From Promethearchaeota archaeon (GTDB lineage: Archaea > Asgardarchaeota > Lokiarchaeia > Sigyniarchaeales > SOKP01): 64,000 bases of DNA. A program made the position numbers and the translations under genes. A model generated the notes under the pieces. The model saw only the letters and a program-made list of their open reading frames with translations. It had not been told where the DNA came from and ran no database searches. Position 1 is the first letter of the stretch. Each line of letters opens with the position of its first letter. Below are positions 1 through 10,021 of this stretch, piece after piece. The DNA is taken from positions 50,629 to 114,628 of the forward strand of contig JAEOTP010000069.1 in NCBI GenBank assembly GCA_016839765.1, in the 5' to 3' direction.

Positions 1-1197
1 GCTGTAGAAGATAGTCAAATAAAATTTCTTGAAGAGGAACGGAAACGGGGAATAGAAGATGGTATTCCGGGACTGGAGCTAATATTAGATAAAGAAAGAA
101 TTAAATACATGGAACCAAATCTTACAGATGATGTTATCGGCGTGCTTCATGCACCCACAGCAGGCATTGTTAGTCCTTATGAAATGACTTTTGCTCTTGC
201 TGAAAATGCTGCGACTAATGGAGTTAAATTCTTTCTAAATGCAAAAGTTAAAAAAATCACACATCAAGATTATCTTTTTAAATTAAAAACTAAGGCCGGT
301 GAATTTCAAGGACGAAATGTAATAAATGCGGCAGGGCTTTACGCTGCCAAAATCTCAAAAATGGTTGGTTTAGATTATTTTGAATTAATGCCAAGGAAAG
401 GGGAATATATTTTATTTGATAGAAATGCCATGCATCTAAATAAAGTTCTATTTCCTATTCCTACTAAGGTATCCAAGGGGATCCTAGTATGCCCTACTAT
501 CCATGGCAATACATTTGTAGGACCTAATGCTCAAAATATCACAGATAAGAAAGATATTTCAACCACCGAAGCAGGATTAAAAGAAATTATTGAGGGGGGT
601 AGAGGATTAGTACCTAATTTACCATTACGAGCTTCAATAAAAAATTTTGCCGGACTGAGAGCTGTACCTGATACGTATGACTTTATTATTGATAATACAG
701 ATGTTTATGGATTTATCAATGTAGCTGGTATATTATCACCTGGGTTAACTTCATGTTATGCAATAGTTGAGAGAGTAGAAGAATATCTTGAATTACTAGG
801 AGTAGAATTAAAAACTAAAGATGATTATAATCCTATACGACCAAAACCAGAAAGATTTAAAGATTTTTCTAAAGAGCAATTAGATGGGAAAATTAAAGAA
901 GATCCCGCATGGGCTAGAATAATTTGCCGATGTGAAATGATTCCAGAAAAGGAAATTGTCGATGCAATTCATAATCCTGTGGGAGCTAAAACTGTTGATG
1001 GAATAAAATTCCGTTGTAGACCAGGCATGGGGCGCTGTGGAGGAGGCTTTTGCCGCCCACGAGTCATAGAAATATTATCTCGCGAATTGGGCATAACCTA
1101 TCAAGAAGTAACAAAACGAGGCGAAGACACTTATTTTTTAATCGGTAAAACTAAAGATATTCAGTTGAGAAATATTGAAGAGGGGGTTAAAGAATGA
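1..1197 (+). CDS. FAD-dependent glycerol-3-phosphate dehydrogenase GlpA-like with C-terminal BFD-type [2Fe-2S] domain (5' truncated by window edge)
   Basis: Reading frame is open from base 1 into the ORF listed at 109; DAO-type FAD oxidoreductase sequence; C-terminal CRCE...RCRPGMGRCGGGFC cysteine domain. Confidence 0.8.
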   Translation, partial: AVEDSQIKFLEEERKRGIEDGIPGLELILDKERIKYMEPNLTDDVIGVLHAPTAGIVSPYEMTFALAENAATNGVKFFLNAKVKKITHQDYLFKLKTKAGEFQGRNVINAAGLYAAKISKMVGLDYFELMPRKGEYILFDRNAMHLNKVLFPIPTKVSKGILVCPTIHGNTFVGPNAQNITDKKDISTTEAGLKEIIEGGRGLVPNLPLRASIKNFAGLRAVPDTYDFIIDNTDVYGFINVAGILSPGLTSCYAIVERVEEYLELLGVELKTKDDYNPIRPKPERFKDFSKEQLDGKIKEDPAWARIICRCEMIPEKEIVDAIHNPVGAKTVDGIKFRCRPGMGRCGGGFCRPRVIEILSRELGITYQEVTKRGEDTYFLIGKTKDIQLRNIEEGVKE

Positions 1198-2492
1198 ATA
1201 AATACAAAGTCGATGTGGCTGTGATTGGTTCGGGAGCAGCGGGTTTAGCTTCTGCAATTGAAGTTAAAAAGGCAGAATTAAGTGTTTTAATAATAGAAAG
1301 AGATCACGAGTTAGGTGGAATTACCCTACAATGCATTCATAATGGATTTGGATTAAAAGAATTTGAAGAAGAATTAACTGGTCCGGAATATATTCAGAGA
1401 TTTATTAATGAAGTTAAAGAATTACAAATCCCTTATCTTTTAGATACAATGGTATTTGAAATCAATAAGGATAAACTTGTTTATGCCGTTAATAAGCAAG
1501 AAGGTCTTATTGAAGTTGAAGCAAAAGCAATTATTTTAGCGATGGGTTGTAGAGAAAGAACAAGAGGAGCTATTAATATTCCTGGTTTCAGGCCTTCTGG
1601 AATATATACTGCCGGCCAAGCCCAAAGATTTGTAAATATTGAAGGTTACTTACCAGGAAATACCTTTGTTATCTTAGGAAGTGGAGATATCGGAATGATA
1701 ATGGCACGTAGATTAACATGGGAAGGATGCAAAGTAAAAGCTGTTGTAGAGATTTTACCCTACGTAAGTGGCTTATTGAGAAATCAAGTACAGTGTCTAG
1801 AGGATTATGAAATACCTCTTATTACAAACTATACCGTTACCAAAATTCATGGTAAAGATAGAATTAAAGGGGTTACAATATCAAAAGTTGATAGAAATTT
1901 TGATCGTATTGTTGGTTCAGAAAAATTTATTGAATGCGACACGTTACTTTTGTCAGTTGGTTTAATACCGGAAAATGAATTAACATTACAAGCAGGAGCC
2001 GAACTTTCTAAAAATGGTGGTCCAATAGTTGATAATAATTTAGAAACTACTATTAAAGGCATTTTTGCTTGTGGTAATGTATTACAAGTCCATGATTTAG
2101 TTGATTTGGTTACAGCAGAAGCTAAACGCGCAGGAAAAATAGCTTCTGAATATGTTAAAAGTAGAAGTGATAAGGAAATTAAAGCCCGTGAAACGATTAA
2201 ATTAGTCTCTGGAGATAATGTTAATTATGTTAAACCTGATTTAATTAATAAGAATGATCTATCAAATGATATAATCTTCACTTTTAGGGTAAGTTATCCA
2301 GATAGAAGGGTTCTAATACAATTTAAAGATGAAGAAAATAGCATCATCTATAAAAGAAAGAAAATCTATGTTATACCAAGTGAGATGGTCGAATTGAGTA
2401 TAAATTTGGAAAAACAAGGTATAAACCCTGAATGTAAAACAATAACAGTTGAAGTAATTCCTCGTCCAGAGGTATTAATAGAGGAGGATTAA
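1194..2492 (+). CDS. NAD(P)/FAD-dependent oxidoreductase (GlpA-associated pyridine nucleotide-disulfide type)
   Basis: N-terminal VAVIGSGAAGLASAIE dinucleotide fold, internal GSGDIGMIMARR; overlaps the upstream gene by 4 nt. Confidence 0.85.
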   Translation: MNKYKVDVAVIGSGAAGLASAIEVKKAELSVLIIERDHELGGITLQCIHNGFGLKEFEEELTGPEYIQRFINEVKELQIPYLLDTMVFEINKDKLVYAVNKQEGLIEVEAKAIILAMGCRERTRGAINIPGFRPSGIYTAGQAQRFVNIEGYLPGNTFVILGSGDIGMIMARRLTWEGCKVKAVVEILPYVSGLLRNQVQCLEDYEIPLITNYTVTKIHGKDRIKGVTISKVDRNFDRIVGSEKFIECDTLLLSVGLIPENELTLQAGAELSKNGGPIVDNNLETTIKGIFACGNVLQVHDLVDLVTAEAKRAGKIASEYVKSRSDKEIKARETIKLVSGDNVNYVKPDLINKNDLSNDIIFTFRVSYPDRRVLIQFKDEENSIIYKRKKIYVIPSEMVELSINLEKQGINPECKTITVEVIPRPEVLIEED

Positions 2493-2508
2493 TAAAAGGT
2501 GATAAACT

Positions 2509-2889
2509 ATGTCAGAACTTAGTACAATAAAAATAATTCGTTGCATTGTATGTCCAACAGGCTGTGAGATAAAAGTTAAAAAAGGGGGTGTTGAAAAAGT
2601 TACATTTGATGGTTATACTTGCGAGCGGGGACTTGAATATGCTCAGCAAGAGTATTATGAACCAAAAAGAATTCTTACTACAACTATGAGAATCGAAAAG
2701 GGGTTATTACCTTTAATTCCCGTAAGAACGGATAAAGCTATCCTTAAAGAAAAATTAAAAGATGTCTTAGAAGAAATTGCGGAAATGAAATTAAAAGCCC
2801 CAATTAAAATGGGAGATATCTTAATTGAAAACGTCCTTGGATTAGGAGCTAATATTATAGCAAGTCGGAATTTAAACAAAATAGATTAA
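2509..2889 (+). CDS. DUF1667-type cysteine protein, third gene of the glycerol-3-phosphate dehydrogenase-like operon
   Basis: CIVCPTGCEI...GYTCERGLEYA; immediately downstream of the two oxidoreductases. Confidence 0.75.
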   Translation: MSELSTIKIIRCIVCPTGCEIKVKKGGVEKVTFDGYTCERGLEYAQQEYYEPKRILTTTMRIEKGLLPLIPVRTDKAILKEKLKDVLEEIAEMKLKAPIKMGDILIENVLGLGANIIASRNLNKID

Positions 2890-2992
2890 TTATTTATTTT
2901 GTTTCTATAACTGTAGTTTCGTCTGAATAAAAATTTATAAACTATATGCAATAAAATTAAATTAAAAATCTTTTAAAAGAAATTATATCAAA

Positions 2993-3643
2993 TTGGATAT
3001 ACCAAAATTCTCAATGTTAGATTCTTTAATTATCAAAATATTACTTATTATTAGTTTCTTCTTTTTTGGGTATAATCTTACATATATCATTCTTTTCAAA
3101 AGAAGGCATAAGAACAACCAAAGTAATAATCAGATTAATAATAAACTAAAGGAAACAAGATTATTTGCAAGACTGGGCATTCATATTATCAATATTTTCA
3201 TATTTTTATGTTGTTTAAATATTTTTATATATAATTATTGGATAATAATATTTCCAAGAATTAACTTATTTTTTAGTAATATAGTACAAATCATTGGTTT
3301 TACTTTTATTATAGGGGGTAATATCACCTTATTATTAGCCTATAGGAAATTAGGAATTTATTGGGATTACCCCATTGACGGTTTGAAAAAAAAGAAAAAA
3401 TTAGTAAAATCAGGTATTTATGCTAAAATTAGACATCCAATTTACCTTTCATTTAACATTTTGTGTATTGGTTTTAATATGATTTTATTAGACTGGTTTT
3501 TATTAATTCTATATATAATTGGAGCAATTGGACTGTATTTTCAGGCAATTGATGAAGAAACGATTCTATTAGAATTTTTTGGACAAGAATATGATACTTA
3601 TATGAAAAGTACTGGTAGATTTTTTCCTAAATTCAAAAAATAA
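2993..3643 (+). CDS. Isoprenylcysteine carboxyl methyltransferase (ICMT)/phospholipid methyltransferase-like membrane protein
   Basis: Multi-TM; KSGIYAKIRHPIYLS and DEETILLEFFGQEYDTYMKSTGRFFP, typical of the ICMT/PEMT fold; TTG start. Confidence 0.75.
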   Translation: MDIPKFSMLDSLIIKILLIISFFFFGYNLTYIILFKRRHKNNQSNNQINNKLKETRLFARLGIHIINIFIFLCCLNIFIYNYWIIIFPRINLFFSNIVQIIGFTFIIGGNITLLLAYRKLGIYWDYPIDGLKKKKKLVKSGIYAKIRHPIYLSFNILCIGFNMILLDWFLLILYIIGAIGLYFQAIDEETILLEFFGQEYDTYMKSTGRFFPKFKK

Positions 3644-3756
3644 TTATATAAATTAAGAAAAAAACCAAATATTTATATTAACTAATTAAAAATATTCGTT
3701 ATAGAGATGTAGAAAATTTAATTAATTAAATATAATGCTTTAATATTAATGAACCA

Positions 3757-5073
3757 ATGCCTAATAGTAAAATTCTCCTTATTAATCCTCCCACTCCCCA
3801 ATATAATATGAAACTATTCCCACCACTAAATTTAATTACTATTGCAAGCCATATTCCAGAAAATTATGAAGTAAAACTAATTGATAACAATTTTGAGAAG
3901 TTAGAGTATGATGCTGATCTTGTTTGTATAAGTGCTAATACATATTCTATTCGGCGAGCTTATAACATTTCTAATAAATATAGAAAAAAGGGGATTCCTG
4001 TAATAATAGGTGGCAACCATCCTACCATTTTACCGGAGGAGGCAAAATCCTTTTCTGATTCTGTTGTAATTGGAGATGGAGAGCCTATTTGGAATGAATT
4101 ATTAAAAGACTACCACAACGGTAACTTAAAAAAATATTATAAATCAAGATTTTTTAATTTTGAAGAGGCAAAAATACCACGTAGAGATTTATTAAGAAGA
4201 TCATATTCATTTGATTCTTTAGAAACTGTTAGAGGTTGTCCTTTTGATTGTGATTTTTGCTCAGTAACAAGATTTCATGGAAGAACTTATCGCTTTAAAC
4301 CATTGAAGAATATTGAAAAAGAGGTAGAATCATTACAAAAAAATCGCATTTTTATTGTTGATGATAATATTATCGGTTATGGTGGAAAGGCTGAAGAAAG
4401 AACTATTGATTTGTTTAAGTTATTAATTGAATATGATTTAAAATGGATGGGACAAGCTTCGATTAATCTTGCAGATAATGAAAAAATTCTTTCTCTAGCA
4501 AGCAAAAGTGGTTGCATCTTTTTATTTATTGGATTTGAATCTATCCAAAGAGAAGCCTTGAGATATTTCAATAAAAAATTGAATTTAAAGAGAGGAATAA
4601 CGTCTTATAGAGATATAATTCAATGTTTACATGATTATGGTATTGGGATTATGGGATCGTTTATTATTGGAACAGATTTCGATACAAAAGAAAGTTTATC
4701 TCAATTAAAGACTTATATTAAGGAATTGGAAGTTGATATACCAAATTTTACTCATTTAACTCCGTATCCAGGAACAAAAGTCTATGAAAAGCTTTTAAAT
4801 GAGCAGAGGCTTATTAATGAAAAATTTTGGTTAAAAGATCCATTTCCAGTGTTTACATTTAAACCCAAAAATCTCACTTTGGAAGAACTATATGAACATA
4901 GTATGGATCTTATAAAAAGTTTTAATAAGATTATACCTGCTTCTTTTCGGTCCTTTAAATCCTTGATAAAAAGGAAATCGATGAGAAAATCAATCTATAT
5001 TTTAGCTGAAAGTCTAAATATTGGTAAAGTTTTAAATAAAGAATTAAACAATTATCAAAAATTCTATTTTTAA
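3757..5073 (+). CDS. B12-binding domain radical SAM protein
   Basis: N-terminal B12-binding-like segment, then RGCPFDCDFCSV CxxxCxxC motif. Confidence 0.85.
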   Translation: MPNSKILLINPPTPQYNMKLFPPLNLITIASHIPENYEVKLIDNNFEKLEYDADLVCISANTYSIRRAYNISNKYRKKGIPVIIGGNHPTILPEEAKSFSDSVVIGDGEPIWNELLKDYHNGNLKKYYKSRFFNFEEAKIPRRDLLRRSYSFDSLETVRGCPFDCDFCSVTRFHGRTYRFKPLKNIEKEVESLQKNRIFIVDDNIIGYGGKAEERTIDLFKLLIEYDLKWMGQASINLADNEKILSLASKSGCIFLFIGFESIQREALRYFNKKLNLKRGITSYRDIIQCLHDYGIGIMGSFIIGTDFDTKESLSQLKTYIKELEVDIPNFTHLTPYPGTKVYEKLLNEQRLINEKFWLKDPFPVFTFKPKNLTLEELYEHSMDLIKSFNKIIPASFRSFKSLIKRKSMRKSIYILAESLNIGKVLNKELNNYQKFYF

Positions 5074-5104
5074 AAATTCCAAATCCATTTAAGTTTAAGT
5101 CGGA

Positions 5105-5671
5105 TTGTTGTTAATTCGATTAAATTTTTCTAATAGTTATTATAAAAAATTTTTTGAAACTGTCTACATTTTCTTTTTTGAATTAATAAAGAATGTTTCA
5201 AAGGTATTCCAGAAAATGACAGAAATGGACCAAATTTACAGGGTTCATAAAAATTTATATATTGGCGCATATTGGCCACGTTTAAATTTCAAGAAATTTA
5301 AGGTAATTGGAATCACAGCTATAGTTAATTTGATGGAAGAAAATCTCTATGATCCCACCTCTCAAGGATTTGCTTATTTACATAAAGGATTTCCTGATGA
5401 TTGGTATCCACCTCATACATATCTCAAAGAAATAATTGCATTCATAGATAAGCATATAAAAAATGGAAAAGTTTTAGTCCATTGCGCAATGGGAGTTTCA
5501 AGAAGCGGTGGAATAATTGTGGCATGGCTTTTAAAAAAAAATCCCAATTGGAATTGGACTGATGCGATAAATTATGTTTGGCAATCAAGATTGATTTACC
5601 CTGCTATTGAGATTAAAGAATCTATCTTGGATTATTTTGAATCAATAGAAGGGCGAAGGAGAGACATTTAA
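5105..5671 (+). CDS. Dual-specificity protein phosphatase (DUSP-like)
   Basis: VLVHCAMGVSRSGGIIVAWLL matches HCxxGxSRS; the first ~37 aa may be over-extended (ATG at 5216). Confidence 0.85.
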   Translation: MLLIRLNFSNSYYKKFFETVYIFFFELIKNVSKVFQKMTEMDQIYRVHKNLYIGAYWPRLNFKKFKVIGITAIVNLMEENLYDPTSQGFAYLHKGFPDDWYPPHTYLKEIIAFIDKHIKNGKVLVHCAMGVSRSGGIIVAWLLKKNPNWNWTDAINYVWQSRLIYPAIEIKESILDYFESIEGRRRDI

Positions 5672-5818
5672 ATGTCAAAATTTACTTTTTTTTTTGAAAT
5701 CGAGAAAGAGAGATTTTAGCTTTTAACTTTAACTTTTTTTTTTACAAAGATTTTTAAAATGAATCTTAGATCTTTTATTAAATTACATTTTGATTAGATT
5801 TTAAAAAAAGGAGAAAAT

Positions 5819-6145
5819 ATGTCTGAATTTGAAGAAAAGGTGTTATCCTTACTCGAAAAAATCAATGATAAATTGGATAAACTTCTTAAATCAAAACCAA
5901 CTTCAACCATAGAAGTAAAAGCAGCAGGGACGGGTACAGTTAAGCCGTCTGCTATCGTTGAAAAACAAGAGGAAGAAGAAAAAGCAATAGAAAAACCCCC
6001 TGTAGAAGGAAGAAGGATATGTCCTGATTGTGGAGGAACTGACTTTAGGACTGAAGAAGATCGCTCTCAAGTATTGCATCAGATGGGAGGGATAAAAATC
6101 TACGCGAAACAATATATATGTAAGAAATGTGGAAAAGTTGTTTAA
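5819..6145 (+). CDS. Small coiled-coil plus zinc-ribbon protein
   Basis: N-terminal heptad-like region; C-terminal CPDCGGTDF...CKKCGK. Confidence 0.7.
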   Translation: MSEFEEKVLSLLEKINDKLDKLLKSKPTSTIEVKAAGTGTVKPSAIVEKQEEEEKAIEKPPVEGRRICPDCGGTDFRTEEDRSQVLHQMGGIKIYAKQYICKKCGKVV

Positions 6146-6277
6146 TTTTTTTCTTTTATTTTAAATTTTTTTAATAATCAAGCAACTCTAAATCGATTTC
6201 TTTTAAAAAAACCTTGAAAATCTGTCTCTATCATCCAATAAAGGCATCTTTTTTATCTGATGATATACAATTTTCTG

Positions 6278-8113
6278 TTATTTCTGCTTTTTCTTTTTGA
6301 ATGGATCTTTAAATTGCATTTTATATAAATGATTATAAAGACCATTTAATTCAACTAATTCTTGATGTGACCCCTCTTCAACTATTTTCCCCTTATCTAA
6401 AACAATAATACGGTCTGAATTTATTATTGTAGATAATCTATGTGCTATAGAGATGCTTGTACGCCCTTTTAATAAAGTTTCTAGGGCTTGTTGTATTAGA
6501 AGTTCACTGTATGGGTCGATAGATGAGGTTGCTTCATCTAGGATTAGAATAGGTGGATCACCTATTAATGCTCTTGCAAATGCAATCAATTGTCTTTGAC
6601 CTTCAGATAATTTACTACCCCTTTCTCCTACGATTGTATCATAGCCTCTCTCAAGATTTACTATAAATTCATGAGCATTTACCTTTTTAGCTGTTTCTAC
6701 AATTTGATCTTCAGTGGCGTTTAAATTTCCGTATCTTATGTTTTCCATAATAGTACCAGAAAATAGAAAATTCTCTTGGAGGACAATTCCCATCTTATTT
6801 CTTAGACTTTTAAGATTTATATCCTTTAAATTAATAGTATCAACATCTATCCCTCCTTTTGTCGGATCATAAAATCGAGACAGTAATTTAACGAATGTAC
6901 TCTTCCCTGCACCTGTATAACCAACTAGTGCTAATCTTTCTTTTGCTTTTACTTTTAAATTGATACTTTCTAATACTGGAACATTTTCTTCATACGAAAA
7001 ATCCACATTTTTGTATTCAATTATTCCTTTTACATTTTTTAAAACGAGAGCATCTTGTATTTCTTTTATTGATGGTTCTTCATCTAATAAACCAATAATT
7101 CTAGCTCCAGCTGCAATTGAATTTTGTAAAAGTGTTAAAAAACTAATTAATGATAATAAAGGCTCAAAGAACATAAAAATATAAAAAATAAACGCTAATA
7201 AAGTGCCTTGTGAGAGTGACCCTTCTCGAATTAAAAAGCCTGCAGTAAAAAATACAACACTAATTCCTAAAGTTATGACTAATAGACTAATTCCGGGTAT
7301 AAATGCGAGCAACTTTGCGGCTTTCATGGTCGTTTGTTTTTCTAGCTCTGTGGTGTTTTTAAATTCGTTATAATTTTCCTCCTCGACAGCAAAGGATTGA
7401 ATCGTTCGCATTCCCATAATAGACTCATCCAAATTGCTGGTTACGTCAGCAACTCTTTCTCTTAAATCCTTGAAGTATTTTCTAGCTTTTTTTAAAAGAA
7501 TAATTCCTAATCCGAAAACTATAGGTACAATCAAGAATATTACTAGTGTTAAACCAGGACTTAATATAATCATAAAAAGTAAAGCTCCAAGCACTAAAAA
7601 GATATTACTCAGAGAAATTAATAATCCTGATTGTATTAATTGTTGGATAGTATTTACATCACCAGTGAGATAATTGATCTTTTTTCCTGTTGTACGGTTG
7701 GGAGTTTCGTGATAATCTAAGCCTAATTTTTGAAATTTAATAAAAAGTTCTGCTCTTAAATTGAACATTGTAATTGTTGCTAATTTTTGTATAATATAAT
7801 TTTGGGCTATCCTTATAAGAACTCCAGAAATTGTCAAAACAAAAAAAATAATCCCAAGAATAATAACTACATCAATATTACCTTCAGTTGCACCTATTCC
7901 ACCACCCAAACCATCATCCACCAATGATTTAAATACTAAGGGAGTAAACCAATTAAACGCTATATTTAAAATGATAAATATGGTAAGAGGGAAGAACAGC
8001 TTTCTATTTTTTTTTCCAATATACCGAATGAATCTCCCTAATATTTTTAAAGTCCCTTTAATATCTCTCTTTTCCTTATGTTCTTCATTTACTTCTTTTT
8101 TTTCTCTCGACAC
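6278..8113 (-). CDS. ABC transporter, fused permease/ATPase (type IV exporter half)
   Basis: Walker A GYTGAGKST, LSEGQRQ signature, ILDEATSSID Walker B; 5 to 6 TM N-terminus. Confidence 0.93.
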   Translation of the reverse strand: MSREKKEVNEEHKEKRDIKGTLKILGRFIRYIGKKNRKLFFPLTIFIILNIAFNWFTPLVFKSLVDDGLGGGIGATEGNIDVVIILGIIFFVLTISGVLIRIAQNYIIQKLATITMFNLRAELFIKFQKLGLDYHETPNRTTGKKINYLTGDVNTIQQLIQSGLLISLSNIFLVLGALLFMIILSPGLTLVIFLIVPIVFGLGIILLKKARKYFKDLRERVADVTSNLDESIMGMRTIQSFAVEEENYNEFKNTTELEKQTTMKAAKLLAFIPGISLLVITLGISVVFFTAGFLIREGSLSQGTLLAFIFYIFMFFEPLLSLISFLTLLQNSIAAGARIIGLLDEEPSIKEIQDALVLKNVKGIIEYKNVDFSYEENVPVLESINLKVKAKERLALVGYTGAGKSTFVKLLSRFYDPTKGGIDVDTINLKDINLKSLRNKMGIVLQENFLFSGTIMENIRYGNLNATEDQIVETAKKVNAHEFIVNLERGYDTIVGERGSKLSEGQRQLIAFARALIGDPPILILDEATSSIDPYSELLIQQALETLLKGRTSISIAHRLSTIINSDRIIVLDKGKIVEEGSHQELVELNGLYNHLYKMQFKDPFKKKKQK

Positions 8114-9939
8114 TATGCTCGTTCCTCGACTTTTAGTGTTAAATATAAATTTCTATAAATCCCTTCTTGACTCATTAATTCTTCATGGGTGCCTAATTGG
8201 GCAATTTCTCCGTTATTTAAGATTAATATTCTATCAGCATTTCTCACACTTGATAATCTTTGAGTAATAAGAAAGGTGGTAGAATCTTTGAAAACTTCTT
8301 TGAAATTCTTTTGGATTCTATATTCAGTATCAACATCGACACTACTAGTAGCGTCATCTAGAATCAAGATTTTGGGTTTAATAGCTAAAGCTCTAGCAAT
8401 TGAAATTCTTTGCTTTTGACCCCCTGATAGAGTTGTACCTCTTTCACTTACCTTAGTTTCATACTTTTCGGGTAAATCTTCTTCAATAAATTGGTAAATG
8501 TTAGCAAATTTTGCTGCATTTTTTATGTCTTCATTCTTTATAGACTTATTACCAAACGCAATATTTTCCTTAATTGAGCAGGAAAATAAAAATCTTTCTT
8601 GTGAGACAAAACCGATTTGTTTTCTCAGAGATTTGAAGCTAACATCCTTTATGTTAATACCATCTATAAGAACTTCTCCCCTAGATACATCATAAAACCT
8701 AGGAATTAATTTAACCAATGCTGATTTTCCAGAGCCGGTTGCTCCTAATATTGCAATATTTTCACCCGGCTTAATTTTCAAATTTATATTTTTTAATACA
8801 AAATTTTTCTTAATTTCATTAAAATTAAAAAATACATTTCTAAATTCAACTTCTCCCTTAATGGTGGGCATTTCAAGAGCATCTTCTTTTTCTTTGACGA
8901 TAATCTTTGAATTCAAAATATGAACCACTCTATCAGACGTTTCTGATATTTGGGGCATATTTCCAAAAAATCTTGAGATAAAGTACAAAGGTTCTATTGA
9001 AAAATTCAAAACCATTACAAATGCGAACAAATCTCCAAAAGTGATATCATTATTGAGGACAAATAATCCTCCAAGAAGTAATACAATAAGAAAAGCAATA
9101 TTATCAATTAAACGAATTATTGGATCAAAGCTTGATTGTAGTTTTATAATGTCCATTGAATCTTTATAGTATTTCTCATTATATTGTGAAAATTTATTAA
9201 TTTCATAAGATTCTCTTCCAAAAGATTTCACAACAGTAATTCCTTGAACATTCTCTTGAATGTTGTTGGTCAAATCTGCATAAGTTTCCCTTGATTTTTT
9301 AAAGACGGGCCTAAATTTCTTTCTGAAAATAAGTAATACATAAAATAACGCAGGTGACACAATTATAACAAAGAAAGCTAATTCAATATCGATTATAAAA
9401 AGAATTGCAAAGCTAAATGAAAAAGTAAAGAGTTGTCGTATAAAAAGTTGAAGATTATTTCCCAAAAATTCCTTAAGTAAATTTACATCACTTGTTGTTC
9501 GAGACAGAAGTTCTCCGGTCTTGTGTTCATCTAACCATCCCCAAGACATCTGCTGTATTGTAGAAAAAAGGTCGTTTCTTAAATTATAAATTACACTTGC
9601 TCCCATCCATCTATTAATATAAATTCTTATTCCATTAATGATGCCAACAAGAGATTGAATAATTACTATGGTAAAAAATATAGGAAAAACATTTTCAATA
9701 AGAATACTCGGATTTACTAAGATATCCATTGCTGGTCCTAGAAATAAAGGAAATGTGAGGTATAAGATAGATTGAACTACTCCTAAAATAGCTATAAAGA
9801 TGAAGAGCTTTTTAAATTCCCAAAGATAGGATAGAATTTGCTTTACTGATGATTTATATCTATGAGTGAGAAATCTGTTTCTACGTTCTAAGAATTCAAT
9901 TTTTTTTCGCATATTGAATAATTTGAAAGTTTTAATCAC
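8113..9939 (-). CDS. ABC transporter, fused permease/ATPase (partner half of heterodimer)
   Basis: Walker A GATGSGKSA, LSGGQKQR, ILDDATSSVD; shares one base with the next ABC gene. Confidence 0.93.
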   Translation of the reverse strand: MIKTFKLFNMRKKIEFLERRNRFLTHRYKSSVKQILSYLWEFKKLFIFIAILGVVQSILYLTFPLFLGPAMDILVNPSILIENVFPIFFTIVIIQSLVGIINGIRIYINRWMGASVIYNLRNDLFSTIQQMSWGWLDEHKTGELLSRTTSDVNLLKEFLGNNLQLFIRQLFTFSFSFAILFIIDIELAFFVIIVSPALFYVLLIFRKKFRPVFKKSRETYADLTNNIQENVQGITVVKSFGRESYEINKFSQYNEKYYKDSMDIIKLQSSFDPIIRLIDNIAFLIVLLLGGLFVLNNDITFGDLFAFVMVLNFSIEPLYFISRFFGNMPQISETSDRVVHILNSKIIVKEKEDALEMPTIKGEVEFRNVFFNFNEIKKNFVLKNINLKIKPGENIAILGATGSGKSALVKLIPRFYDVSRGEVLIDGINIKDVSFKSLRKQIGFVSQERFLFSCSIKENIAFGNKSIKNEDIKNAAKFANIYQFIEEDLPEKYETKVSERGTTLSGGQKQRISIARALAIKPKILILDDATSSVDVDTEYRIQKNFKEVFKDSTTFLITQRLSSVRNADRILILNNGEIAQLGTHEELMSQEGIYRNLYLTLKVEERA

Positions 9940-10021
9940 AAATTAATAATTGGTTATATTTTTAATTCCATTAAAATTAAATCCTATAAATATTCGAAGA
10001 AATTAGTTTCCTCACCAAATT

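Noticed and set aside
1847-2062. Short antisense ORFs listed in the track (e.g. 1847-2062, 2655-2879, 6960-7184, 30540-30797, 42883-43353, 46652-46852, 47036-47392, 58057-58278)
   Set aside because: They lie entirely opposite well-supported genes and show no family motifs; consistent with chance ORFs in AT-rich DNA
2993-3643. ICMT-like enzyme as evidence for GTPase prenylation in this archaeon
   Set aside because: ICMT/PEMT-fold proteins are widespread in prokaryotes with unrelated substrates, and no prenyltransferase or CaaX evidence was seen here
5680-5760. Poly-T runs as a special element
   Set aside because: Consistent with ordinary archaeal T-rich termination between genes
6278-9939. 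Adjacent ABC half-transporters as a novel system
   Set aside because: Standard heterodimeric exporter pair with canonical motifs
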